Positions 28,840-37,337 of a DNA stretch of 64,000 bases are shown here, one piece after another. The notes beneath the pieces are model-generated. The model did not search any database and was not told the origin of the DNA. It saw nothing but the letters and a program-made list of their open reading frames with translations. A program made the position numbers and the translations under genes. The first letter of the stretch is position 1. Every line of letters begins with the position of its first letter. Origin of the DNA: Candidatus Zixiibacteriota bacterium (lineage in GTDB: Bacteria; Zixibacteria; MSB-5A5; GN15; JACZUZ01); assembly GCA_024280775.1 (NCBI GenBank), contig JAJRPM010000008.1, positions 113,108-177,107 of the forward strand. The letters are read 5' to 3'.

Positions 28840-29919
28840 ATGCCAAAAGTTCTCCATCTTGGGTGGTCGTTCTCGAATCACGTAACACGCTGGGTCTATG
28901 GACTCAAAGAGCGGGGTTGGGAATGCGGACTGCTTAGCTATGATGGCGAGGCGCTACCTGAAATCGAAACCTATATTATCAAGCGCAAACGGTTCGGCAA
29001 ATTAGGCTATTTGCAGTCAATTCCAGAAATGCGCGCGGTGGTTGGGACTTTCAAGCCGGATATTATCCATGCGCATTATGCCTCAGGCTTTGGGGTTTGG
29101 GGAGCCCTCTCGGGAATTCGCCCGCTTGTGATATCTTGTTGGGGCACCGATGTAGTGACAACAGCCAGAGCTCCAATCAGCGGAGCCCTTTCTCGTTGGG
29201 CGCTATCAAAAGCAGACCAAACACTGGCGACTTCGGATTTCCTAAAAGAAGTAGTTGAGAATTTGCCAGTTACATTACAGGCGCCGCCTAAAGTCATCCC
29301 CTTTGGAATCGATATAGACTCATTGAAAAGCAAGACGCAATCCAAAGGCCCCAAAGAAAGAACGGACAAACGTATCAGGTTGTTGTTCTTCAAGCTTCAC
29401 AAGGAGATTTACGGTCCGCGGGAATTGCTCCAGGCATTTGCTAGCATCGCCGGACGTTTTGAGAGCGCTACCCTGACTATGGCAGGATCGGGGCCATTGA
29501 CTGATGAGCTTCGCCAGCTCACCAAATCACTAGGGTTGGAGAGACGCGTGTCTTTCCCCGGTTTCATCAATCACCAACATGCGCTGTCATACATAGCCGG
29601 GCATGACATCATGGTTATGCCCAGCCTGGTTGAGGAAGGGTTCGGTGTTGCCGCGCTGGAGGCGCTGGCTGTCGGCGTTCCGGTTATCGCCTCAAACAGT
29701 GGTGGCGTCAGCGAGATTGTAGACCAGAATCAAAGTGGCTTTCTAGTGAATCCCGCCAACATTGATGAACTAGCTGAAGCAATGGCCAAGCTTATTGCCG
29801 ACGAAGAATTACGGCGACGATTTGGAGAACATGGAAGAGCGCGAGTTGCCGAGCGCTATGACTGGAAAAAGAATCTTGATGATATGGAAGCTGTTTACAA
29901 CAGTCTGTTGGGGCGTTAG
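28840..29919 (+). CDS. Glycosyltransferase family 4
   Basis: A 359-residue GT-B enzyme. The N-terminal acceptor domain contains PDIIHAHYASGFGVWGAL and CWGTDV; the C-terminal domain has the GT4 donor motif EEGFGVAALEALAVGVPVIAS with the E-x7-E pair and SGGVSEIV. Substrates cannot be deduced. It is unlike the family 4 enzyme at 16.5 kb in its N-terminal half. Its stop overlaps the convergent rqcH gene by 4 bases. Confidence 0.85.
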   Translation: MPKVLHLGWSFSNHVTRWVYGLKERGWECGLLSYDGEALPEIETYIIKRKRFGKLGYLQSIPEMRAVVGTFKPDIIHAHYASGFGVWGALSGIRPLVISCWGTDVVTTARAPISGALSRWALSKADQTLATSDFLKEVVENLPVTLQAPPKVIPFGIDIDSLKSKTQSKGPKERTDKRIRLLFFKLHKEIYGPRELLQAFASIAGRFESATLTMAGSGPLTDELRQLTKSLGLERRVSFPGFINHQHALSYIAGHDIMVMPSLVEEGFGVAALEALAVGVPVIASNSGGVSEIVDQNQSGFLVNPANIDELAEAMAKLIADEELRRRFGEHGRARVAERYDWKKNLDDMEAVYNSLLGR

Positions 29920-31616
29920 GATTCCGGCTCCTTCGGTTCGACCATCACTGTGCGTTCACGTTCGATAGTCACTAACCCCGCTTTAGCCTTGCGCGGTTTG
30001 CGCACATACTTTCTTTCAGTGTAGTTCACCGGCGCAATCTTGTTCTTACGCGCTTTGGAAAACCAGGCGGCAATCGCCGCGGTTTCTTCGATTTCGGTCT
30101 TTGAGGGAGTGAATGTTTTCGCCGGGAATTTCAAACCTACATGTGACCCTGGACATTGCCCGGCGTGGAACCACAATTCATAGGGTTTGATATGCTTAAA
30201 GGTCGTGTCATCATTGTCCGACCCGTCACGTCCCACATACACTGTCAATCCGGTGCTAAGCGTATATGTGCGATAGGGAGCGCGTGGAGGTTTTACCGAC
30301 GGCCCGGCGCTCTGGGCTTCTTTGTGGCGCAACAACTCGGCCAACTCATCTGCGAAACGTAACTGAGCGTTATCCGCGTCATCTTCAAATGACGCGCTTA
30401 TCTCTTGCAAGCGAGAGAGCTCAAGTTCTGCATTCTCCATTCTACGTTGCAACAGAGCCAGCCCCTGACGGCCTTTTTGATAACGCTTATAGTAGGCGTC
30501 AGCGTTTTCAGCCGGCGTAAGTTTTTCGTCAAGTTTGATGTCAACTTCGCCGTCACCATACAAATCAGTAAGTGTCGCTGATTGCATGCCGCGTTGTAGT
30601 TTTCCGAGATGCGCTTTGAGAATGTCCGCCATTTCCTTATGACGCTCAAAGTTTTCATACTCTACCAAATCGATTTTCATTTTTTCAATAGAGCGTCTCT
30701 GACGTTTAATCGCATTGGATAGCGCCTTTTGGTAGCGACGTGTCAGGTTTTCTTCGGCGCCTTGCGCTTTGCTGGCGCTCATTAGCGCCAACTCTGCTAC
30801 TGAATAGCTAGGAAACTTATCTGGATTCTCATCGATGCTTTTGAGTTTGAAAGGAAAAGCCCCCTGCAAGGTTGAGGAATTATACAAATAGCCCGCTTGG
30901 CTGGATTGCGCCAGTGAGGTTAGTTCATTGATTGCATCTACTATAGCCTGCGCAGAGCTAGCGTCGATAGATGAAGTCTCAAGCGCCTGTGGAAGATTCG
31001 CGCGCGATAGCGCCTCTTTAGCTAGTAATGGCACATAACCGGCGATGTTTTTCGAAAGTATTTCCACTAGCAGACGTTCCGGGTTTTCGGCGCACAATTT
31101 TAGCAGAGCCTCGCTGGTTACCTCTGCAGGCTCAAGTTTCTCACCTCCACCTGCCGGAGGCGCATATACATCTGTTGGAGAAAACTCTCGTTGTCGCAGA
31201 ACCTGAGTCTTTTCATCGGAGCTGTTCAGAAACCATAGATTACCTGACGGTCCTAGCGCTTCAATTACAATTGAACCAACCGGAGAATCAGACTCAGCAA
31301 AGCTTACCTTAGCGATTCTATCAAATCCGAGTTGCTCGATTGATTGAATCACCGCTCCGTAATGCTCCTGAAAGAACGGGAATGACTTCTCACCAGTGGT
31401 AACTTCAATTTTTCCAGCCGGAAGAAAAAGCAAACCGTTGGCAGTCGGATGAAATCGCAACACCAGCGCCAGGCGTTTATTACCTTTGCCTGGGCGTTTG
31501 AAAAACATACAGGCCAGGCGCTCCTTGCGATAGAACTCCGAGCCGACAAATTCAGCGCCGATAAGCTCACGTTTCGCGGCTGTCACTACATGATATATAT
31601 GCAATGCGGTTTGCAT
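29916..31616 (-). CDS. rqcH: NFACT-family ribosome rescue factor RqcH
   Basis: A 566-residue NFACT protein (bacterial Rqc2 homologue). NFACT-N, HhH and a long coiled coil (about residues 290-430, KRQRRSIEKMKIDLVEYENFE) precede the NFACT-R domain with YTLSTGLTVYVGRDG and LWFHAGQCPGSHVGL. RqcH binds 50S subunits blocked with peptidyl-tRNA and adds alanine tails that mark the nascent chain for decay. The start at 31616 excludes the rplS terminator hairpin, which an upstream in-frame start would translate through. An RqcP candidate occurs in this window at 54.8 kb. Confidence 0.9.
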   Translation of the reverse strand: MQTALHIYHVVTAAKRELIGAEFVGSEFYRKERLACMFFKRPGKGNKRLALVLRFHPTANGLLFLPAGKIEVTTGEKSFPFFQEHYGAVIQSIEQLGFDRIAKVSFAESDSPVGSIVIEALGPSGNLWFLNSSDEKTQVLRQREFSPTDVYAPPAGGGEKLEPAEVTSEALLKLCAENPERLLVEILSKNIAGYVPLLAKEALSRANLPQALETSSIDASSAQAIVDAINELTSLAQSSQAGYLYNSSTLQGAFPFKLKSIDENPDKFPSYSVAELALMSASKAQGAEENLTRRYQKALSNAIKRQRRSIEKMKIDLVEYENFERHKEMADILKAHLGKLQRGMQSATLTDLYGDGEVDIKLDEKLTPAENADAYYKRYQKGRQGLALLQRRMENAELELSRLQEISASFEDDADNAQLRFADELAELLRHKEAQSAGPSVKPPRAPYRTYTLSTGLTVYVGRDGSDNDDTTFKHIKPYELWFHAGQCPGSHVGLKFPAKTFTPSKTEIEETAAIAAWFSKARKNKIAPVNYTERKYVRKPRKAKAGLVTIERERTVMVEPKEPES

Positions 31617-31642
31617 GACTTGGTTTCTCTGACTTGGGCTTG

Positions 31643-31677
31643 CAAAAAAAAGACCCGGCGCATTTGCGTACCGGGTC
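31643..31677 (-). terminator. Terminator of the ffh-rplS operon
   Basis: Minus-strand stem GACCCGG / CCGGGTC with an inner CGCA-TT-TGCG arm, followed on the minus strand by T8. It separates rplS from rqcH. Confidence 0.85.
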
Positions 31678-31759
31678 ATTCAACTGCGCGGCAGTTACAA
31701 TCTGATTCTCAGCTCAACTCTCAGCTCGATTCCAAGGTTGAACATCACAGCAAATCTCA

Positions 31760-32224
31760 CTATTTCTTAGTGACTGCTTCTTCCGGCGTCTTGTCTTCTG
31801 CCTTTTTGGCTGGTTTTTCTTCCGTCTTTGCGGCTGCTTTTGCGGCGGGCTTGGCGGCTTTCTTTTCAGTCTTTTTGCCGAAGAATCTCTCTTCAATTCT
31901 TGCTGACTTGCCGGTCATCTCGCGCAGGTAATAGAGCTTACTGCGACGCACCTTACCGGCTTTCACACGCTCGATTTTTTCGATGTTCGGGCTGTGAAGC
32001 GGAAACACACGCTCAATAAAGACACCATTGCTGGAGAGCTTGCGAACTGTAAAAGTTGCGCCTGTGCCTCCGCCGCGACGTGAGATAACAGTGCCCGCAA
32101 AAATCTGCGTGCGAACTTTCTCGCCTTCTTTAATTCTTACTGATACCCTGATGTCATCGCCGGCCGCAAACTCCGTAATGTCATCACGTAAGTACCCTTT
32201 TTCAAGTTGATCGATAATTTTCAT
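31760..32224 (-). CDS. rplS: 50S ribosomal protein L19 with Lys/Ala-rich tail
   Basis: A 154-residue L19. The core (1-115) is standard: [38 protein letters not shown] and [17 protein letters not shown]. The usual length is about 115, so the last 39 residues are an extension of Lys, Ala, Glu and Pro ([13 protein letters not shown] type). It is the last gene of the ffh operon and is followed by a strong terminator. Confidence 0.97.
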   Translation of the reverse strand: MKIIDQLEKGYLRDDITEFAAGDDIRVSVRIKEGEKVRTQIFAGTVISRRGGGTGATFTVRKLSSNGVFIERVFPLHSPNIEKIERVKAGKVRRSKLYYLREMTGKSARIEERFFGKKTEKKAAKPAAKAAAKTEEKPAKKAEDKTPEEAVTKK

Positions 32225-32311
32225 TGTACCGTCTACCGTTTCTGTGATACGCTAAATCATTTACTGAAACCACTCAGCGCTACACGAATATGTGATTGTG
32301 AATTCTATTTC

Positions 32312-33172
32312 TTATTTATTATCAACTGATTCTGAGACTTTTATGTCGCGTCTCTCATTGCCAATCAGCGCTTGTTCTTTTTTGCTCAACTCTTGCGCAA
32401 TCTCCGGACGACTTAGAATATCAGGCCTTAATTGCGCAGTTTTTTTCAGAGCGCTTTCTCTGCGGAAACGCTCAATTTCTTTATGATTGCCCGATAGTAA
32501 TTCTGACGGGACTGTGACACCGCGGAATGTCTCCGGGCGAGTATACACCGGCGGTCCCAAAATGCCTTCCTGATGTGAGTCGGACAGAGCAGAGGAAAAA
32601 TTTCCCAGCGCTCCGGGAGTCAGACGGCATATTGCATCAGAGAGAATCGCCGCGGCTGGCTCACCGCCAGTTAAGACAAAATCGCCCACTGAAAGCTCCT
32701 CTATGTCAAAGATATCCATCACTCTCTCATCAACTCCCAAATAATGCCCGCAAACAATTGTAACTCGTTCCAATAGTGACAGCTCTACTGCTTTGTTTTG
32801 CTCGAAACGCTTTCCAGCCGCTGAAGTAAGTATCAGGCGCCTGCGCTTGTTACTGTCGTTGTCATCGTCGTTCTGACTGTTACTACTGTTCTTTGGTTTG
32901 TCCTGAGGTTTATACCCCAAGTCAATCAGGCAATTGGTCAATGGCTCCAGCATCAAAGTCATTCCGCCACCGCCACCGAATGGTGTATCATCCACCTGTC
33001 TGTGTTTGCCTATTCCGTAATCTCGCAAATTGACTGTTTTGATTTCAAAAAGACCTGAGTCGATTCCCCGCCCGATAATGGATTGACGTTTCAATCCGGT
33101 AAAATAGTCCGGGAATAGCGTGACAATCTCAATCGTCAGTCTGTGCGAGTTTCCTTTTTCATTCATCTTCAT
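32312..33172 (-). CDS. trmD: tRNA (guanine-N1)-methyltransferase with low-complexity insertion
   Basis: A 286-residue SPOUT methyltransferase making m1G37 in tRNA, needed for frame maintenance. Recognisable blocks are IEIVTLFPDYF, DDTPFGGGGGM, CGHYLGVDERV and SVGDFVLTGGE. Between the AdoMet-site region and the LTSAAGKRF strand there is an inserted Ser/Asn/Asp-rich loop (NSSNSQNDDDNDSNKRRR). The start at 33172 places no coding overlap with rimM; an upstream frame would run 41 bases into rimM with a non-homologous N-terminus. Confidence 0.95.
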   Translation of the reverse strand: MKMNEKGNSHRLTIEIVTLFPDYFTGLKRQSIIGRGIDSGLFEIKTVNLRDYGIGKHRQVDDTPFGGGGGMTLMLEPLTNCLIDLGYKPQDKPKNSSNSQNDDDNDSNKRRRLILTSAAGKRFEQNKAVELSLLERVTIVCGHYLGVDERVMDIFDIEELSVGDFVLTGGEPAAAILSDAICRLTPGALGNFSSALSDSHQEGILGPPVYTRPETFRGVTVPSELLSGNHKEIERFRRESALKKTAQLRPDILSRPEIAQELSKKEQALIGNERRDIKVSESVDNK

Positions 33173-33224
33173 TAAGCGCTGCAGGCGGTAATGGCCTGCT
33201 GTTGCTACGCTCACTGTTAACTGT

Positions 33225-33749
33225 TCATAGCGCCTCAAATAATCCGTCCGGCGGGGCAATAACAATTTTGCGCTTCTTTGTGTCTATCTCTAAAACAAAC
33301 TCTTTAACCGCCGGCAGGCGAAAACGTTTTCCGTCTTCGGACTCAATTACATACAAGTCACTAACCGGATAGCTTTCCACTTCTTTGAGTTTACCGAAAG
33401 TTTTGCCATCTGTTGATTCGACTGTGCAACCTTCCAGTTCAAAAGCATAATGCTCTCCGTCGGGCAGACTCTCCAGCTCGTCGAACGGAATAAATATATC
33501 CCGATTAGTCAGAGTGCGAGAAATCTCCGGTGTGTCATAGCCGTCAACTTTGACCACAATTTTCCCGGAAACCGTTTCGCGTTTAGTCAACTGCGCCGCT
33601 ACAAATCCTTCCGCCAGTTCAATCTCCACCTGCTCTATATTCAGAATCCGCTCGGGGTATTCACCGTAAGGAATCACATAGATTTCTCCGTGAACTCCTC
33701 GCGTGCGCCCAAAACGCCCGATTGCTATACGCTTGTCCTTACTATTCAC
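33225..33749 (-). CDS. rimM: Ribosome maturation factor RimM
   Basis: A 174-residue 16S rRNA processing factor that binds ribosomal protein S19 in the pre-30S head. The N-terminal barrel begins IAIGRFGRTRGVHGEIYV; the C-terminal PRC-barrel has LYVIESEDGKRFRLPAVKEFV. It sits in the standard place between khpA and trmD. Confidence 0.95.
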   Translation of the reverse strand: MNSKDKRIAIGRFGRTRGVHGEIYVIPYGEYPERILNIEQVEIELAEGFVAAQLTKRETVSGKIVVKVDGYDTPEISRTLTNRDIFIPFDELESLPDGEHYAFELEGCTVESTDGKTFGKLKEVESYPVSDLYVIESEDGKRFRLPAVKEFVLEIDTKKRKIVIAPPDGLFEAL

Positions 33750-33785
33750 AATACCGCTAATAATAGAATCAGTCTAAGCGTTTAC

Positions 33786-34019
33786 TCAATCGATGATTTC
33801 AAGTCCGACACGTTTGCCATGCTTTGCGGCAATGGCTGTCATCAGCGCACGCATAGCTTTCACTGTCTGCCCGCCTTTACCGATTACTTTACCCAAATCA
33901 GTTTGCGCAACACGAACTTCATAAACCGCGCCACGCTCACCGAATATTTCTTTGACACTCACCTCTTCGGGACTGTCCACCAAAGCTTTGACTACTGACT
34001 CAACGAAGTCATTCATCAT
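33786..34019 (-). CDS. khpA: KH-domain RNA-binding protein KhpA
   Basis: A 77-residue single KH-domain protein. The GxxG loop is intact in LGKVIGKGGQTVKAM, and the C-terminal helix is MTAIAAKHGKRVGLEI. KhpA partners with KhpB/Jag in binding small RNAs and in cell-wall control in Gram-positives; here its position between rpsP and rimM is the conserved one. Confidence 0.93.
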   Translation of the reverse strand: MMNDFVESVVKALVDSPEEVSVKEIFGERGAVYEVRVAQTDLGKVIGKGGQTVKAMRALMTAIAAKHGKRVGLEIID

Positions 34020-34083
34020 TTAACCTGTCTGTTGTGTAGCGACACTTAGAATAACATCCCTACAACTTAGTTTATGCTTCAAC

Positions 34084-34476
34084 CTAAGCTGAAGCGTCAC
34101 TGGTCTCTGCCGCGGCCGCTGGAGTTTCCTCTGCAGATGCTTTTGTTTTTTTGCGTTTCTTTTTCCGTTCAGTGATTTCTGTGCGGATAGTCATGCTTGA
34201 TACATCTTCGCCGCGTTTGGCCTTTTCGTACTTCTCGACAAAACCAATTTGCGTGCAAAGTGAACGCACCGTATCTGACATTTGTGCGCCATTATCCAGC
34301 CACCTGGCAACTTTGTCCTCTTCAATTGTAAAGAGAGCCGGTTTGGTGATTGGATTGTAACGTCCCAGTGTTTCGAGAAAACGTCCATCACGAGGGGAGC
34401 GAGAATCCGCCGCAACCACTCTGAAAAACGCTCTCTTTTTGGACCCCATTCTGCGGAGTCGAATCTTTACTGACAA
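34084..34476 (-). CDS. rpsP: 30S ribosomal protein S16
   Basis: A 130-residue S16. The core is standard ([29 protein letters not shown] and LGRYNPIT). The C-terminal 45 residues extend beyond the common 80-90-residue form with a Lys-rich then Ala/Glu-rich tail ([19 protein letters not shown]). It is 25 bases downstream of ffh in the same operon. Confidence 0.96.
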   Translation of the reverse strand: MSVKIRLRRMGSKKRAFFRVVAADSRSPRDGRFLETLGRYNPITKPALFTIEEDKVARWLDNGAQMSDTVRSLCTQIGFVEKYEKAKRGEDVSSMTIRTEITERKKKRKKTKASAEETPAAAAETSDASA

Positions 34477-34501
34477 TGTACTACCTCCTGCGTTGCCGCA
34501 T

Positions 34502-35854
34502 TTACACAGAACCCATGCGCTTGATAGCGTTCTTCGCTACCGTACGACTGAGTCCTTTCTTACTTGATTTCGTTATTGTCTTCATCATTTTTTGCATCGC
34601 CGTGAATTGCTTCAACAGTCTGTTAACATCCTGCACAGTAGTGCCACTGCCACGAGCGATACGTTTACGGCGACTGCCGTCAATTACTTTCGGGTTGTGA
34701 CGCTCCTGAAAAGTCATTGAACGAACAATCGCTTCAATTCGGTTTATTTGCTTCGGGTCAATCTCCATGCAGTTGAGCTGTGCGCCCATGCCCGGAATCA
34801 TCCCCAGCAATGAATCCAATGGACCCATTTTCTTCAACGCCTGCATTTGTGTCAGGAAATCCTCAAGATCGAATTTGCTCTTGATGAGTTTTTCCTGCAT
34901 GCGCGCGGCTTCTTCGAGATCAATTGTCTCCTGCGCTTTTTCCACCAAAGTGACAACGTCACCCATGCCCAAAATCCGTGAGGCCATACGATCAGGATGA
35001 AACAGCTCGATGTCGGTAACTTTTTCACCGGTGGATGAAATCTTAATCGGACAATCAGTGACCGCGCGAATAGAAATCGCCGCGCCACCGCGCGCATCAC
35101 CGTCGAGCTTGGAGAGCGCCACACCGGTGAGTGTCAGTTGCTTGTTGAATGACTCCGCGATATTGACCGCATCCTGACCAGTCATTGAGTCAACCACCAG
35201 CAGAATCTCATCGGGCTTAGTGGCAGACTTGATATCAGATAGCTCTTCCATCAACTCCGCGTCAATTTGCAAACGTCCGGCGGTATCGAGAATCAGCAAG
35301 TCAACGAAGTTCTTCGTCGCGTACTTCTTAGCCTCACGGCAAATCTCCGGCGGCTTGGCGCCGTCGAGTGTGAAAACCTCGACGTCGATTTGTTTGCCGA
35401 GTGTTTGAAGTTGCTGAATCGCCGCCGGACGGTAAATATCCGCGGCGGCCATCAGGACTTTGACGTTCTTTTGTTTTTTCTTAGCCTGTAATGCGAGTTT
35501 TGCAGATAGTGTAGTCTTACCGGAGCCTTGCAGACCGCAAATCATGTAAGTGGTAGGCATTCCGGTCGGCGGAGCCAGCGGCACAATTTTCTCGCCGAGG
35601 ATATTGACCATCTCCTGATGGACAATCTTGACCACTAACTGGCCCGGCTCAATTGACTTGAGCACCTCCTCGCCGATGGCCTTCTCCTCAACCGCGGAGA
35701 TAAAGCGTTTGACAACCTTGTAGTTGACATCAGCTTCCAGCAACGCCCGACGAATCTCCGCCAGCGATGCGCGGATATTATCCTCGCTGAGTTTGCCAAC
35801 TCCCCGCAGATTACGCAGTAGAGTATCTAATTTTCCAGTAAGTTCACCAAACAT
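34502..35854 (-). CDS. ffh: Signal recognition particle protein Ffh
   Basis: A 450-residue SRP GTPase that delivers nascent membrane proteins to FtsY. The N domain (1-90) is followed by the G domain with [16 protein letters not shown] and KLDGDARGG motifs, then a Met-rich M domain (about 300-435: [34 protein letters not shown]). It opens the operon ffh-rpsP-khpA-rimM-trmD-rplS, driven by a promoter at 36019-36046. Confidence 0.97.
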   Translation of the reverse strand: MFGELTGKLDTLLRNLRGVGKLSEDNIRASLAEIRRALLEADVNYKVVKRFISAVEEKAIGEEVLKSIEPGQLVVKIVHQEMVNILGEKIVPLAPPTGMPTTYMICGLQGSGKTTLSAKLALQAKKKQKNVKVLMAAADIYRPAAIQQLQTLGKQIDVEVFTLDGAKPPEICREAKKYATKNFVDLLILDTAGRLQIDAELMEELSDIKSATKPDEILLVVDSMTGQDAVNIAESFNKQLTLTGVALSKLDGDARGGAAISIRAVTDCPIKISSTGEKVTDIELFHPDRMASRILGMGDVVTLVEKAQETIDLEEAARMQEKLIKSKFDLEDFLTQMQALKKMGPLDSLLGMIPGMGAQLNCMEIDPKQINRIEAIVRSMTFQERHNPKVIDGSRRKRIARGSGTTVQDVNRLLKQFTAMQKMMKTITKSSKKGLSRTVAKNAIKRMGSV

Positions 35855-36018
35855 ATTCTTATTGTCTTCTCAATCCAAATAGTCTTGATAAATCAGTCAA
35901 TCCAATGGCGCTCATAGCCTTATACTGCTTTCTAGAGCCGGAGGACACCTGATGCCATTAAAATAACCCCGACTTGGCCCGTTTGAAAAGACGGACGTAA
36001 CCCGGAGTAACGGCTGAC

Positions 36019-36046
36019 AATATACGGAATTCACAGGCAGTGTCAA
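36019..36046 (-). promoter_or_regulatory. Sigma-70 promoter of the ffh operon
   Basis: On the minus strand: -35 TTGACA (36041-36046), 16-base spacer, -10 TATATT (36019-36024). Transcription would start near 36012, leaving a leader of about 158 bases before ffh. Confidence 0.7.
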
Positions 36047-36245
36047 ACAGGAAATGCAACAATTACCATCTCGCGCCGTATATCACAAATTGGCCGAAAC
36101 CCTTGCAGTATCGGGATTTCAGCGTGATATTGTGCTTACAGGTGAGTCGATTAGGAGCGTTTCGCTCCTGATGTTTTGAAGAACAGGAATTCAAGGAACA
36201 AGAGATTTCTAACTCAATAGACCATATCCCTAAAGGAGACAATTT

Positions 36246-36560
36246 ATGCCCAATTTTATGATTGCCTATTACGGTGGCAACAAGCCGAGTTCGAAAGAAG
36301 CAGGAATGGCCCAGATGAACAAGTGGAAAGCCTGGGTGGAAGGACTTGGCGATGCCGTCGTCAATCCCGGAACACCGTTCATGGGAACCAAAATAGTGAC
36401 ATCCGGCGATGTTCAAGACGACGCCGATCCGAATTCGATGAAAGGCTACGCCATCGTCAAAGCAGAGAGTTTCGATGAGGCGCTCAAGATTGCAAACACA
36501 GACCCCTTCCTGGAAAACGGCGGCACAATACGCCTCTCCCAAATGATGGAGATGCCGTAA
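36246..36560 (+). CDS. YCII-related domain protein
   Basis: A 104-residue protein of the dimeric ferredoxin-like YCII/DGPF fold. It begins MPNFMIAYYGGNKPSSKEAG, has WKAWVEGLGDAVVNPGTPFM in the middle and the typical GYAIVKAESFDEALKIANTDPFLENGG-type segment (split by position) near the end. Members are small cytoplasmic proteins of mostly unknown function, some related to sigma-factor ECF clusters. A strong AAAGGAG precedes the ATG by 7 bases. It is divergent from ffh. Confidence 0.85.
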   Translation: MPNFMIAYYGGNKPSSKEAGMAQMNKWKAWVEGLGDAVVNPGTPFMGTKIVTSGDVQDDADPNSMKGYAIVKAESFDEALKIANTDPFLENGGTIRLSQMMEMP

Positions 36561-36582
36561 CTACAAGTCGTCAACGAAAGCT

Positions 36583-36614
36583 GTCATTGCGAGCGCAGCG
36601 CGGCAATCCCGTCG
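36583..36614 (+). repeat. Single copy of the dispersed REP-like repeat
   Basis: GTCATTGCGAG at 36583-36593 followed by GCGGCAATC at 36600-36608. It matches the left copy at 8347-8396 but with a shorter middle. Confidence 0.6.
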
Positions 36615-36659
36615 ATTAGTAGGTAAGAGTCCTGCGACCCTTACGTTTCTGATTCCGCA

Positions 36660-37091
36660 TCAGTCAACGGTCTTTAGCGAGAGCATCAATTCATCAAATG
36701 ATGGATTTCTAGGAAGTGGGAAAGGTTCCACCAATCTACCTGTTCTACCTGCTATATACATCGCTTCACAGCTTCTTCTCGGATGTCTTGCGATAGTAGA
36801 GTCGTAGTAGTCATCAGTATGGAGACAATGAAATGTAGGTGTGAATGGATACCACTTTTCTTCCGACTCATGCTTCTTTTCCGTGTTGACAATCTGGATT
36901 GTTTCGAACTCTCTTGAGCTGATCTCTAGCCATGCCTTCCTCAGCATTTGGATTGCTTCATGAGCCTTATCTTAAATATCAGTAAAACTAGTTATTGGGA
37001 ATCTCAGGTCATTCCGGATTCCAAGGTAGAGCGTCTTGATATTATTGTTGACGCTGACGCCTAGGTAGGCTGCCGGGGCGCCTAATAGCAA
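36660..37091 (-). pseudogene. Decayed gene or short hypothetical with in-frame stop
   Basis: A minus-strand frame of 144 codons with one in-frame TAA at 36972-36974. The 3' part reads DKAHEAIQMLRKAWLEIS..., with a plausible helical start and a normal-looking C-terminus (PRNPSFDELMLSLKTVD); the 5' part reads LYLGIRNDLRFPITSFTDI up to the stop. The sense on both sides suggests one former gene interrupted by a nonsense change. Alternatively only the 96-residue 3' part (36660-36947) is a gene. No family is recognised. Confidence 0.35.
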
Positions 37092-37337
37092 TCACTCCAA
37101 CCCCTTAGCGAACCGTTGCTACATGGAGTGATTCTATCCACTTCGATTTGCCGCAGACAGGTAATATCTTTGGGTAATCTTCCGATAAACAGCGGATGAG
37201 GCGCTCCATTTCTAATTGATTAGTTCAGGCGTCCTTCTAGATATATAGCAAATAATGCATCAGATATCTTAGCAGGGTTAGCAAGTTCGGATGCGGGTTA
37301 TCGAATAACTTTTCCGCACGCAACTCAGGATGGTTTC
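37092..37337. other. Upstream region of the hybrid kinase
   Basis: No gene is seen. TTGATT (37216-37221) and GATATA (37240-37245) with an 18-base spacer are a weak candidate promoter for the kinase gene. Confidence 0.3.

Noticed and set aside
36063..36542. 159-codon minus-strand frame
   Set aside because: It lies opposite the YCII gene, which has a strong RBS and family match.
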